A DNA stretch of 64,000 bases, from contig NC_017770.1 of NCBI RefSeq assembly GCF_000242635.2, forward strand, positions 992,001 through 1,056,000, in the 5' to 3' direction. The translations under genes were made by a program, and so were the position numbers. Below, one piece after another: positions 41,051 through 49,848 of this stretch; positions within the stretch are counted from its first letter, which is position 1; every line of letters begins with the position of its first letter. The notes under the pieces were generated by a model, which worked only from the letters and a program-made list of their open reading frames with translations, was not told the origin of the DNA and did no database searches. Source of the stretch: Solitalea canadensis DSM 3403. GTDB lineage: Bacteria > Bacteroidota > Bacteroidia > Sphingobacteriales > Sphingobacteriaceae.

Positions 41051-41123
41051 AATTGCTTTTTGTTTAAGAATGAACTAAAAATACTGTGGGTTGAAAATGG
41101 TAGGAAGGACAGTAAGAGTAAAA

Positions 41124-41153
41124 AAGCCCGATCAATAATTAAACTGATCGGGC
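41124..41153 (-). terminator. terminator after the zinc-ribbon gene
   Basis: gcccgatca (41126-41134) and tgatcgggc (41144-41152) form a 9-bp stem, followed on the minus strand by TTTTTTAC. It would end transcription from the early genes at 41.25-51 kb. Confidence 0.75.
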
Positions 41154-41250
41154 CACATCTACCTATGATTTAGAGGTTGGGAACCTCGTTATAATGCTTG
41201 TTTTATTATTTAACGTTTTAAGCCAGTCTTTTGTTACAAATAATCTTTAA

Positions 41251-41376
41251 TTACTCTTGGGGGCAATTACACTCCGGACAACAATAACCGTATATTCTAG
41301 CATCAAACCTACAACTACAGCTTTCACATAACACCCATACTTCATGATTGGTAACTTGGTTAGTTGCTGAAATCAT
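41251..41376 (-). CDS. small zinc-ribbon-like protein
   Basis: This 41-residue frame runs from ATG 41376 to TAA 41251. It has seven Cys, in the order VLCESCSCRFDARIYGYCCP followed by ECNC, which suits one or two small zinc sites. It starts three bases from the stop of the next upstream gene, as expected in the tightly packed early operon. Small Cys-rich proteins of this kind are common early phage proteins; the function is unknown. It is too short for standard gene callers. Confidence 0.65.
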   Translation of the reverse strand: MISATNQVTNHEVWVLCESCSCRFDARIYGYCCPECNCPQE

Positions 41377-41378
41377 CT

Positions 41379-41630
41379 TTAATTATGTTTGCCTGATTCA
41401 TTAAGCCAGAAGTTACCCACTTGGTTAAGAAGATTGTCCATTGCCTCAATGGCTTTGTTGTCATCTTCTATAGCTCCGATATCATCTCTCATCAGTAAAA
41501 GCATTTGACCACAAGCGCCAAAAAAAGCTCGTTTTGTTTCTATCCTTTGAATAGGAGACATATGTACCTCTTTTAATCCCACTCGCTGTAGGTATAGTTT
41601 ATATTGCTCATTTAAATCAAATTGTTCCAT
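41379..41630 (-). CDS. small phage protein
   Basis: This protein of about 83 residues starts MEQFDLNEQYKLYLQRVGL, using ATG 41630. An internal helix (RAFFGACGQMLLLMRDDIGA) and an acidic stretch follow. Proteins with this pattern are frequent in Bacteroidota prophage early regions, without known function. Confidence 0.55.
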   Translation of the reverse strand: MEQFDLNEQYKLYLQRVGLKEVHMSPIQRIETKRAFFGACGQMLLLMRDDIGAIEDDNKAIEAMDNLLNQVGNFWLNESGKHN

Positions 41631-41738
41631 TTTCGTTCCTTTTATCGTTATTATGTTCATGTTATTTGTGTAAACAACAACCCGCAGTTGAACAACCTAA
41701 TCACAGTTAATTAATACTGCCGGTGTTATATGTTTTAA

Positions 41739-42059
41739 TTACTGATTTTTATGTTTACCAACCCACATAGACAACCTAACTATATTTCCGTTGCATATTA
41801 CATCATCAATACAATTCCATTCTTCAAACTCTTGTAGTTTTGTTGCCATTTCATGTCTCAATTGTTTATGAATCTCCTCAATTTTAGCTTTGGGATCTTG
41901 GAGCCCACATATCTCATATCTTGCGATTAGCAGTTCACAGGAAATTCTTTTAAACCGAACATCATTACTTAATACTACCGGTTTAGAGATAAAGCTTTTT
42001 GTAGGTAGGTAACCTAGTTTTTTGAATAATAGATCAATTAGTTGTTTCAGTTTTTTCAT
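41739..42059 (-). CDS. hypothetical phage protein
   Basis: This 106-residue basic protein begins MKKLKQLIDLLFKKLGYLP and continues with alternating helical segments. It overlaps the upstream membrane protein gene by 26 bp. No family recognised. Confidence 0.5.
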   Translation of the reverse strand: MKKLKQLIDLLFKKLGYLPTKSFISKPVVLSNDVRFKRISCELLIARYEICGLQDPKAKIEEIHKQLRHEMATKLQEFEEWNCIDDVICNGNIVRLSMWVGKHKNQ

Positions 42060-42696
42060 TCTGCAGTTTATTTAAATACACATTAGACATAAGTGCAAAG
42101 AAGGCCAGGATAAACCCGGCACCCCAGGCAAATGTTAATTGTTCTAATCTCATTGTCTGTATAATATTATCTAGTGACCGACTTTGTGCTATTACAATCA
42201 CATTACAAAGCATTTCAATACAAAACGCAATAGCTTGAATTACTACGCGGAGGGTTAAGTTCCCGTCAGTGAAAATGACAGCAATAGGAGTAAGGGTAAT
42301 GGCAAATGCAACGCAATAACCGGTTGCCGGCGCAATGGAAAACACCTTTCTACTTACTTCTTGTATGGTAAAGAAGCTTGCCGATAGCAACAGCAGCACT
42401 AGAATCACCAAAATGATCTTTGCTATATAGCTTACGCTTATCTTTCTCTTTCTTTCCGTCTTGCTTTCCGAGGAAAGTTCAAAGCTGCTATTGCTTTCCT
42501 GATCGCATTGAGGAATACGTTCTCTTTCTATAGGAGGAACAACCGGAATGTTTATTGCCTCTTCCATGTGCTGCCTGGCATCTCTACGGTAATTTGTCCA
42601 CGTACGAGTTGAGAAATTAGGAAAGCGTAATTTTAGTTCGGCTTCAGGTACACCCGCAACCAAAGCTGATACAATTTGTTGTCTGGTAGTTTGCAT
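42034..42696 (-). CDS. membrane protein with N-terminal HTH-like segment
   Basis: This 220-residue protein has an N-terminal segment (about 5-40, IVSALVAGVPEAELKLRFPN) that looks like a DNA- or RNA-binding helix pair. Then a Ser/Glu-rich linker and about four transmembrane segments follow (for example AKIILVILVLLLLSASFF and LTFAWGAGFILAFFALM). The combination is odd for a phage early gene. It could be a superinfection-exclusion or signalling protein. No family recognised. Confidence 0.5.
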   Translation of the reverse strand: MQTTRQQIVSALVAGVPEAELKLRFPNFSTRTWTNYRRDARQHMEEAINIPVVPPIERERIPQCDQESNSSFELSSESKTERKRKISVSYIAKIILVILVLLLLSASFFTIQEVSRKVFSIAPATGYCVAFAITLTPIAVIFTDGNLTLRVVIQAIAFCIEMLCNVIVIAQSRSLDNIIQTMRLEQLTFAWGAGFILAFFALMSNVYLNKLQNEKTETTN

Positions 42697-42701
42697 ACTA
42701 G

Positions 42702-43559
42702 TTAATTGGTTGCATATTTTGCCTTAATGGCGTTGGTATCTGTACCAGGTCGAACCCATATTTCCAACTTAGGATTGATTCTGACTTTTATTTTATTCGC
42801 TTCTGGAGCTTTTGGTTGTTTTGCTATTGCTTCTTTTTCTTCCTGCTTACGTACCCGGTCAATTAATTCCAGATTGTACTTATTGTCCATCCAGCTTGCG
42901 GAAATACGATTTACAGTTTGTCGTCTTTCCTTACTTAATTTCCCTTTTCTCAGAAGTTCAAGATTGGATATATCACAGTTAAGAGGATTGTTGTCAATAA
43001 ATGCCACAGTAGAAGCAGGCGGCAACTTTCCATAATGTTGTTCCCATAGGAAAACTGATTTCTTTCTCCAGGAACCATTAACCTTGATATGCCATGATGC
43101 TATCCCATTGCGAGCACATACCTTCTCCTCTCCATTTTTCGCGCCGTTTACCTTTCCTGGATACCGTTTGTTTTCCTTATGGCGTTCTACTATTGCCCGG
43201 AGCATATCAGTTGTTCGCTTTAACCCCAGGAATTTTATTTTCTTCTGAATGGACTTAGAATCAAATATTCTTTTGGTGAGCTTCATTGCATTTAAGTCAG
43301 TAGCAAGTTCCAGATTGCCTTTAATACCGATGTTTTCTATAAGGTACTTTTCTTGCTCACTTGTCCAATGAATGATCCTGAATTTCTTCAAGTTCATCCG
43401 GTTGAGTTGATGCCTTAATTCCTGGTAAGTTGCCGGATCCTTTCGCATGGTGTTAACCTGAGCAAGGAGTTCTGCAAGCGTTAGCCTGTGGAAATACTCA
43501 CGCAAAAACTTTTTTTGCGTGGTATTCCATATCGTTTTGTTTGGCGCATAGTTAGGCAT
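42702..43559 (-). CDS. HNH endonuclease with DNA-binding N-terminus
   Basis: This 285-residue protein has an N-terminal SANT/Myb-like segment (about 8-30) and a second helical WTSEQEKYL unit (about 64). In the middle is an HNH_3-like module: FLWEQHYGKLPPASTVAFID (about 175-194), then NNPLNCDISNLEL. HNH_3 proteins are typically homing endonucleases. It lacks a group I intron context, so it is probably free-standing. A basic C-terminus may bind DNA. Confidence 0.72.
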   Translation of the reverse strand: MPNYAPNKTIWNTTQKKFLREYFHRLTLAELLAQVNTMRKDPATYQELRHQLNRMNLKKFRIIHWTSEQEKYLIENIGIKGNLELATDLNAMKLTKRIFDSKSIQKKIKFLGLKRTTDMLRAIVERHKENKRYPGKVNGAKNGEEKVCARNGIASWHIKVNGSWRKKSVFLWEQHYGKLPPASTVAFIDNNPLNCDISNLELLRKGKLSKERRQTVNRISASWMDNKYNLELIDRVRKQEEKEAIAKQPKAPEANKIKVRINPKLEIWVRPGTDTNAIKAKYATN

Positions 43560-44226
43560 GTTCTAAGCTTTCGGGTTTACCAGTTGTACTTAATACCTTA
43601 AACTTTATTACCCAAACCCACGGGTTGGAAATCCAGGACTCTTTTCCATTAATTTTAACCCAAAGTGATTTGAATGATAGAACAGGATTTGTATAATAAG
43701 TGTCTCCAAAATCACTAACTTCTGTTTTCGCCTCATAGTCCTTATATATATCGCCGTCGCAGTCTTTTTTTATTTCAATCCCTTCTGTAATTGCGTCATG
43801 TTCTGAAATATCATGTAAATGCTCAACTCGTAGATCTGTTATTTGTAACCAAATACGTGCTGCTTTTTTAGGCATGTGAATGGATGGCTTCCAGTTGTGT
43901 CCACAAGATCTTAAATCAGTAGCTCGATAAACAAACGGTACTTCTTTTGCACCCCAATTATTCCATGTTTCTCTTACCCAAAGAATATCGCCAACTTTGC
44001 CATAAGGACATTTCGGCACAAATTTCTCCAATCCAAAAATATCTTCAAACGTGTAGTTCGTCTTTCCTAATTCAAGGCTTGGTTTTATTACCCATCGATC
44101 AGGGGCATTGTTTATATATTCCAATCCCTTAGTTCTTCTGGTTTTAGTTTTTCTTTCATCCAAAATACCTAACACCATTTCGGTGCTGTATAATATTGGT
44201 CTTTCTGTTACATTTGTCGTGATCAT
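43552..44226 (-). CDS. ASCH-like phage protein
   Basis: This 224-residue protein starts MITTNVTERPILYSTEMVLG and has ILDERKTKTRR and GDILWVRETW, then IHMPKKAARIWLQITDLRVE and a final WVWVIKFKV. This order matches the ASCH-type proteins found in phage early regions. ASCH domains are thought to bind RNA, though their role in phages is unknown. It overlaps the HNH gene by 8 bp. Confidence 0.72.
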   Translation of the reverse strand: MITTNVTERPILYSTEMVLGILDERKTKTRRTKGLEYINNAPDRWVIKPSLELGKTNYTFEDIFGLEKFVPKCPYGKVGDILWVRETWNNWGAKEVPFVYRATDLRSCGHNWKPSIHMPKKAARIWLQITDLRVEHLHDISEHDAITEGIEIKKDCDGDIYKDYEAKTEVSDFGDTYYTNPVLSFKSLWVKINGKESWISNPWVWVIKFKVLSTTGKPESLEHA

Positions 44227-44284
44227 AACATTTAATGTTAAGGTTTATGCAACGGTTGAGGCAGCACCCTCAACCGTTTTGCGT

Positions 44285-44470
44285 TTATTGAATTTCTAGC
44301 TGTTTAGACTTCTTAATTAAGCTCAAAAGGTGATCTTTATTCATCAAATGTTGCTCTAAACGATCCTTGTCTTCAGGATTCTGATTGTATTTCACGGCTC
44401 TTTCAGTGTCTTTTAATGCCTCTAAGAGAACTTCCATTAGTGTCGTGTATTCTTCAATTGTAATTTTCAT
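44285..44470 (-). CDS. small helical phage protein
   Basis: This 61-residue, strongly helical protein (MKITIEEYTTLMEVLLEAL...) has heptad-like spacing. It may dimerise. No family recognised. Confidence 0.45.
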   Translation of the reverse strand: MKITIEEYTTLMEVLLEALKDTERAVKYNQNPEDKDRLEQHLMNKDHLLSLIKKSKQLEIQ

Positions 44471-44510
44471 CTTAGTATGTTATTAAGGGGTTAATTAAAA
44501 ATGTAAATGA

Positions 44511-44741
44511 TTATAATCGGCCATCATTGGTTTCTACTCGTGTTAATTCACCATTATCAATTTGCTGAATCAGAGTGTCCATGTTAACTTCTATTATAGT
44601 TTCCTTGTTTACTTCCAACAGATCAACCTGAGTTGTTTTATAATCCTTTCCCGCTCCGGATCCCCACTTAGTTAGAACTACAAACAATCGGTTGGTTTTG
44701 CTAATCCATCGGCTATACTTTGGTACAACTGTAGTTTTCAT
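44511..44741 (-). CDS. small phage protein
   Basis: This 76-residue protein contains a WISKTNRLFVVLTKWGSGAG segment and a basic N-terminus. It abuts the gene at 44742-44936 without a gap. No family recognised. Confidence 0.45.
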   Translation of the reverse strand: MKTTVVPKYSRWISKTNRLFVVLTKWGSGAGKDYKTTQVDLLEVNKETIIEVNMDTLIQQIDNGELTRVETNDGRL

Positions 44742-44936
44742 CTAGAACAATTTGAATTGAACATTATAGCCCTGTTTAATTAGCTGGCCAACGTAGTACC
44801 GGTCCGGCTGAGGTATTTGCTCAAAAGCCGTAAAAGGTAATTCAATAGTCCTTTTTGCTCCATTGATCTCATACTTTTCTTTCAGCCGGCGATTGAAGTA
44901 ATACCGCTTGTTACTTACATCCTTATTGCGCTTCAT
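44742..44936 (-). CDS. small basic phage protein
   Basis: This 64-residue, Lys/Arg/Tyr-rich protein (MKRNKDVSNKRYYFNRRLKE...) starts two bases after the primase-helicase stop. It may bind nucleic acid. No family recognised. Confidence 0.45.
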   Translation of the reverse strand: MKRNKDVSNKRYYFNRRLKEKYEINGAKRTIELPFTAFEQIPQPDRYYVGQLIKQGYNVQFKLF

Positions 44937-44938
44937 AG

Positions 44939-47824
44939 TTAAAAAGGTAATTTCTCGGGTAATGCTTCAGAGCTGATTTCCAGTTTAGTCTGTATGTAAA
45001 TCATTTCCTCTGTTTTATCATGAGGTTTTCGGACAATCCGGCCCTGGCCGTTCTGCAGATCTTTTGGATTATAGGTGAATCCATTGTATTTACACCAGGC
45101 TTTTAAAGCAGTTGTGAATTTTTGTGTAGTCCACTTGACATTATTATCCTTGATGTAGATTTCCATAGCATCTTTTTTAATGATGAGTTTGTCACGGTTG
45201 CTACTTTCTTCACTGAAAAATACATCAGCCCAGGCGTGAAAACTCAGGCCCATTTCCGTTTGTAAATTGCGTTTAGTTACATTGTCCATTGGAGGGTTTA
45301 TTTTATCGTGATTGAGGTAAAACTGCAGACACTGTGACATGAAATTGTAAAAGTGATTCCATTCATCTTCTGTGAAATCGGTAAACAAGCTTCTGCCAAA
45401 ATCATCTTTAGGACTACGACTTTCATTGTAATCACTTGTTTCTCCTTGCTCATGGTAATAATCGGAGAATACGGTGTATAGAAGCCGTCTCTCTGTTGAT
45501 GGATCAATATTTCTCAAAGTGAAATTTGATGTAATGGCAAATTTTCCAACCTTTTCAAATGGGATTGAGTACGGTTGAATGTTTTTAGGGTTTACTTTCA
45601 GTTCACCGGTAATGGCATCGAAAAAGAATTTGAAATTCAGGAATTCATCAGCATCATCAATTAACACATAACGATGGTGCTCCGTTAAACCATCATAAAT
45701 GTGTGGGTTATCTGTTATTTTAGGGTTACGGCCTCCCAAGTAAAAGTTTTTTCGCAAAACTTTTCGAACACCCTTTTCAAATGCAATTGACTTTCCGGAA
45801 CCTCCATAAGAACCACCATCATCATTGATCCTGTTATCCATTGCAAAGACACACCACGGACGACTTGGATCCTTATAGCGATGCAGAAGATACCCTAAAG
45901 AATAGATCTTATTTATAAGGTGCTCTTTTTGCTCCTTTTTTTCTTCAGCAGATAGCAGATCACCGGCAATGTTAAATTTATTCCTTACCAGGTAGTCTTC
46001 TCTGAAATCAGCCTTTCTTTTGTACAGTTCGATCTCCAGTTCTTTGCGCCAATGAACTCTGCTTGTTTGAATAAGATATCGGAAGAATAGGCAATTGTCA
46101 TTGTGAATTTCAATATCCTTTTCTCCGGTTTCAGGATCAGTCTTTACGATAAATAAAGGATCTATCTTTTTAATACGGAACGGAATGACCTCATCCTGCC
46201 AAATGAACTTATTGATTTCTCCCGGGCGAAACTCCTCAATACTATTTGCAGTAACCTTCCAGGTTTTGTTTTGGAAGAACAGAAACTGACTTTCACGATC
46301 ATAATCGGTAAAATCAATCTCCGTCATTGGAAGGTTGCTTAAGGAGTTTTCGCTTAACTGAGTAGAGCGATAGAATGTATTTCGCAAGTCAGTATCCATC
46401 TTGCGATCTTCCAGGAATTTGTGAATAAAGTTTTTGATATCATTAGGCTCAACTTCAGTAATGGTATTTCCATCAATTTTTACATAGATGAAACCATTCT
46501 TTTTATTCTCTGATTTTAACCGGAAAAAGCCGTTCTTTCCAAAGAAGTTATAAGCATGAACGTTATTAAATGCATACCCCATCTTTTTAAAATTTCCAGA
46601 ACGATCATATTGAGGCTCAATGTCCCAAAAGCGGTAGGGGAGAGCTGTTTTTACTAAATCAGCAAAATCCTTTTTACCCCAATACCTAAAAAAGTCACGT
46701 ACATCTTTACATGAGTTTCCACGTAAATCACGCTTCTCTCTAAGAGCTGCCGGTAAAATAATTGTACGGATATCCAGGTATGTTATTGCAAGTTCATGAG
46801 CAGTTCTCAAACCGGTTGCATCGATATCCGGAAGATTATAAACCTCATTAGCAATGCGAGTAAGTTGGGCAAATTGATGGCCCAGTAGCTTGGCACTTTC
46901 AGAGTTAAGCCAAATTACATTATAACCCAATGCAGCTACGTTCAGGGCATCAGATCCACCCGTTACCAGGATAATTTCCGAAAGTTTTTTAGCTTTTCGT
47001 TTTTCCTCTTTTTTGTCTTCAGATTCTTCCTGGTACTGAGCAACGGCCTGCTCATCAATTTTCTGCAGAGCTTCATAGGCTTTCAAACACTGTGATAATC
47101 CGTGGATAAAATCCTTTTCCTTCTTCCCATGGTAAATGAATCTCCTACTCTTATCCGGATTGCGAGGTTGATAAATCTTTTTAAAACCTCCTTCATCAAT
47201 TAGGAAAATGGGGTACTGATCAGTAGACTTAACGATAGTTGCTTTACGGTTTTTTATTACCGTATAAGAGTTTAAGGAATGAAAACGCAGCTTTTTACAA
47301 ACTGCTGCTAACCGGGAGTATACCCGATCATCATCTACTTTTTCATCTTTTTTCTCTTCAGCTCTGATCGCATCGATTATTTTATCGGCAAAAAGAGCTT
47401 TTAAATCAAAATCAGTGAAGCTTCCTTTTGTGTCAAAACTCCATATACCATCTTCTTCTTCAGCTGTTGCATCCCTGTGTTCGATCACTGGCATTAATAC
47501 AGTTGCAGCCTGGTCAGTTGGGATTACACCAAATCGTTCAGCCAGGATGTTTAGGGCTGTTTTAAAATCGCAATTTTCCTCTAGCATTGCGATCATAATT
47601 CCATTACGTGGAATCTGATCATTACCGAAGTCTGTTACCACCCAGTTACCATCAGGCTGTTTTCTTAAGCTGCAGCTTTCGGTTTTTTCCGAATCTCTGA
47701 CTTTGAATTTCTCCCCTTGTTTCTTTACTGCTTTTTCAGCCTGAGGGTAATAGGAGAGAATAATATTTAAACCACCGCCGGTTGCTTCCAGTATATCTTT
47801 TGGATCTATAAATCGCATGCTCAT
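44939..47824 (-). CDS. large Toprim primase/SF3-like helicase
   Basis: This 961-residue replication protein has an N-terminal region without the usual CHC2 zinc-finger cysteines. A Toprim-like segment (IILVTGGSDALNVAALG, about 288-304) follows, then a long linker. A helicase-type ATPase has Walker A GGSYGGSGKSIAFE (about 673-686) and Walker B YVLIDDADEFLNF, followed by GKFAITSNFTLRNIDP. Phage proteins with this primase-helicase layout start and unwind replication forks. It is the only recognisable replisome component here, so the phage must borrow the host polymerase. Confidence 0.75.
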   Translation of the reverse strand: MSMRFIDPKDILEATGGGLNIILSYYPQAEKAVKKQGEKFKVRDSEKTESCSLRKQPDGNWVVTDFGNDQIPRNGIMIAMLEENCDFKTALNILAERFGVIPTDQAATVLMPVIEHRDATAEEEDGIWSFDTKGSFTDFDLKALFADKIIDAIRAEEKKDEKVDDDRVYSRLAAVCKKLRFHSLNSYTVIKNRKATIVKSTDQYPIFLIDEGGFKKIYQPRNPDKSRRFIYHGKKEKDFIHGLSQCLKAYEALQKIDEQAVAQYQEESEDKKEEKRKAKKLSEIILVTGGSDALNVAALGYNVIWLNSESAKLLGHQFAQLTRIANEVYNLPDIDATGLRTAHELAITYLDIRTIILPAALREKRDLRGNSCKDVRDFFRYWGKKDFADLVKTALPYRFWDIEPQYDRSGNFKKMGYAFNNVHAYNFFGKNGFFRLKSENKKNGFIYVKIDGNTITEVEPNDIKNFIHKFLEDRKMDTDLRNTFYRSTQLSENSLSNLPMTEIDFTDYDRESQFLFFQNKTWKVTANSIEEFRPGEINKFIWQDEVIPFRIKKIDPLFIVKTDPETGEKDIEIHNDNCLFFRYLIQTSRVHWRKELEIELYKRKADFREDYLVRNKFNIAGDLLSAEEKKEQKEHLINKIYSLGYLLHRYKDPSRPWCVFAMDNRINDDGGSYGGSGKSIAFEKGVRKVLRKNFYLGGRNPKITDNPHIYDGLTEHHRYVLIDDADEFLNFKFFFDAITGELKVNPKNIQPYSIPFEKVGKFAITSNFTLRNIDPSTERRLLYTVFSDYYHEQGETSDYNESRSPKDDFGRSLFTDFTEDEWNHFYNFMSQCLQFYLNHDKINPPMDNVTKRNLQTEMGLSFHAWADVFFSEESSNRDKLIIKKDAMEIYIKDNNVKWTTQKFTTALKAWCKYNGFTYNPKDLQNGQGRIVRKPHDKTEEMIYIQTKLEISSEALPEKLPF

Positions 47825-47848
47825 TAGGGTCTCAATGTTGTTTAAGTA

Positions 47849-48025
47849 TTAGTTCGCTGTTAAATGGCAAAGCAAGTAAGCCACAGCGATTACAAAAAAG
47901 ACAAGGGAAATACCCGGTCGCTTGATAATTATTTGCACGCCTTTTCTGCTTGCATTACCAAAAAAGAGAGCCGTAAATGTTATCGGTATAAGGCATACAA
48001 TAAATGCCAGAATTTTAATGATCAT
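47849..48025 (-). CDS. small two-TM membrane protein
   Basis: ATG 48025 to TAA 47849 encodes 58 residues with two hydrophobic segments (MIIKILAFIVCLIPITFTAL and GISLVFFVIAVAYLLC) linked by a basic loop. It overlaps the upstream gene by 11 bp and lies in the early operon between genes without other coding potential. It is absent from a simple longest-frame search because a longer frame exists on the opposite strand. It may be an early membrane effector or antiholin. Confidence 0.6.
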   Translation of the reverse strand: MIIKILAFIVCLIPITFTALFFGNASRKGVQIIIKRPGISLVFFVIAVAYLLCHLTAN

Positions 48026-48233
48026 TATGATGTGATATTAATTGGAAGTATTGATTGGTTACCTTTTTTATTAGTTTCTTGCAGCCTTCTATTTCCTCGC
48101 ACAAATTTTCTAGTAGTTCATAAGCATAACGATCGTTTTCCTGAACCTCTAGTCTTAATCGCCTTAGGTTTTTTAAACGATTGCCCACTGCTATTTTGAT
48201 CCGTAAAAGATCTCCTAGATCGAATTCCGTCAT
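48015..48233 (-). CDS. small helical phage protein
   Basis: This 72-residue protein (MTEFDLGDLLRIKIAVGN...) is largely helical and charged. It overlaps genes on both sides. No family recognised. Confidence 0.45.
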   Translation of the reverse strand: MTEFDLGDLLRIKIAVGNRLKNLRRLRLEVQENDRYAYELLENLCEEIEGCKKLIKKVTNQYFQLISHHNDH

Positions 48234-48649
48234 GATTGCACCTCCTTTATAGTTTTGCTGAAATCGATATAAATTTGGATGGATGTATTGGGGCCGTTTA
48301 AATCAATAATTGTAAACGTTTTCAGAACATCTATCGATAATTCAGTTAATGAAATGCCAGTATTTATAATAAATATTGGGTTTAGTTGAACGGTTCCTTT
48401 AAATAATTGATCAACCCGAACCCCGACTTTTATTAATGTCAAAACCTCGTTTATTGCATAAGCTGAAGCATCTTCTACCAGGATTGTCTTAGTATCTTTT
48501 TCAATTTGGGAGTGGAAGAGTGCATCAGTCAAGTTGAATTTTGGGCAAACCTTCATGCCCAAAAAAGTAGCCATTTTACCTTTTGCCAATAATTTTGAAA
48601 GCCTGGTTTTACCTGAGCCGGCAGGGCCAATGATTAAAACATGTTTCAT
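48230..48649 (-). CDS. small P-loop ATPase, tandem copy 2
   Basis: This 139-residue protein has a perfect P-loop (MKHVLIIGPAGSGKTRLS) and a Walker B-like acidic residue after TILVED (about 58-63). It is homologous to the adjacent upstream gene over its first 40 residues and more weakly beyond. Its compact size resembles a mini-terminase or adenylate-kinase-like module, but no function can be assigned. The 4-bp overlap with its paralog suggests co-translation. Confidence 0.6.
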   Translation of the reverse strand: MKHVLIIGPAGSGKTRLSKLLAKGKMATFLGMKVCPKFNLTDALFHSQIEKDTKTILVEDASAYAINEVLTLIKVGVRVDQLFKGTVQLNPIFIINTGISLTELSIDVLKTFTIIDLNGPNTSIQIYIDFSKTIKEVQS

Positions 48650-49077
48650 ACGTTAGTCTCCTTTCTTTCTTGATAGGCTTCAGTAAGGGCAATTACTACT
48701 TCAAGAGCCGGCTTGCGCCCATTCATATCAATAACTTTAAAAGTTTGATCTATCCATTTAGGTAATAATTCAGCTGGAATGCCACACGTAATTATTAACT
48801 GGGGAGAAACGGTAAAGGGCTTTTCGCCTTTTTTATTGACATTAAATCCATATGAAGCAAATCGCCTCATTTCAGGTAAAAGAGTTAGCGGCAGCTCGTC
48901 AAAAACTACAGTTTCTGTGTCTTTACGGAGAAATTCGAAGTTTCTGAATTCAAGGTTAGTAAAAGTCATATGCAACAATCTGCCACTAACGATTTCTCCC
49001 TTTTTCTCCTTTATCAATAGATTTGAAAGCAATGTCTTTCCCGAAGCCTGAGGCCCGATTATTAGTACGTGTTTCAT
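48646..49077 (-). CDS. small P-loop ATPase, tandem copy 1
   Basis: This protein of about 143 residues starts MKHVLIIGPQASGKTLLSNL, nearly identical to its neighbour. Walker B is TVVFDELP (about 62-69). I used the internal ATG at 49077 because homology begins there and the upstream gene ends next to it. Having two consecutive paralogs suggests a heteromeric complex or divergence after duplication. Confidence 0.6.
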   Translation of the reverse strand: MKHVLIIGPQASGKTLLSNLLIKEKKGEIVSGRLLHMTFTNLEFRNFEFLRKDTETVVFDELPLTLLPEMRRFASYGFNVNKKGEKPFTVSPQLIITCGIPAELLPKWIDQTFKVIDMNGRKPALEVVIALTEAYQERKETNV

Positions 49078-49388
49078 AGGTTGGTTTCCTTTCGAAGTTC
49101 TTCCTGCAGAAGAGCAAACAACTGCCAAACAGACTTTAATTTGCTTTTTGAAGGACTTTTAAGGTGCTGATTGTTATAATTAATCGAAATTTTACTGCAG
49201 AAGTATTCCTCATTTAAGCCAGTCAAAAATTCTTTGAAATCATTGCCATATCTTCTCCAGGTATAGGAGTAATCACCCCAATCCCCGGTAATAAAAAGGT
49301 CTCCGATTTCATTGATAAAAAACACACTAAACGAATGGTTCGGATGACTAACATAATAGCTTTCAGCTTTTTGTTTTTCTACGCTCAT
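49074..49388 (-). CDS. hypothetical phage protein
   Basis: This protein of about 104 residues contains a conserved-looking FINEIGDLFITGDWGDYSYT core (about 26-45) and a charged helical tail. Similar short proteins occur in many Bacteroidota phages. Its 4-bp overlap with the P-loop gene puts it in the same operon. Confidence 0.5.
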   Translation of the reverse strand: MSVEKQKAESYYVSHPNHSFSVFFINEIGDLFITGDWGDYSYTWRRYGNDFKEFLTGLNEEYFCSKISINYNNQHLKSPSKSKLKSVWQLFALLQEELRKETNL

Positions 49389-49433
49389 ATTCAAGATTTT
49401 TAAGCCGGTTGATGGATCAACCGGCTATTAGAA

Positions 49434-49736
49434 TTAACAACTACTTATTGCTCCATTTTCTGTCAAGAATCTTTTCAGCATGATTAATTTGCCTTGTAGA
49501 ACTTTCACATCCTCTTTCATGCGTTCTTTTTCACGTTCCTTTTTCTTTGTTTCTTCAGCACGTCTGGCCCTTATTTTTTCAAGCTCAGCCTGGTCTCCTT
49601 TAGCTCTTGATTCAATTAATAACTCACTAATGATTTCTCCGGTTAGATATCTATTAGGAAGGTGCTCAAGACCATCAATCATTAATTGAAAGTCTTTTTC
49701 ATTTAAGTTTAGTGTTTGAATTGATGTAGTATCCAT
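49434..49736 (-). CDS. small charged coiled-coil protein
   Basis: This protein of about 100 residues has a short N-terminal domain and then a strongly charged helix (about 48-85, rich in Arg, Glu and Lys). It may form a coiled coil. No family recognised. ATG at 49736 chosen. Confidence 0.45.
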   Translation of the reverse strand: MDTTSIQTLNLNEKDFQLMIDGLEHLPNRYLTGEIISELLIESRAKGDQAELEKIRARRAEETKKKEREKERMKEDVKVLQGKLIMLKRFLTENGAISSC

Positions 49737-49848
49737 TTTAGTGTGATATAAGATTTTTGGAGGATCGATCACTTAGTGAAATCTGCCAAGACCGCGTGAA
49801 ATGGCCGATATAAAGAACGATGTGTCGATTCCAGTATTAATTGAACTA

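Noticed and set aside
47864-48199. plus-strand 111-codon frame
   Set aside because: It overlaps two small minus-strand genes with operon-like spacing, and its translation has no family-like pattern.
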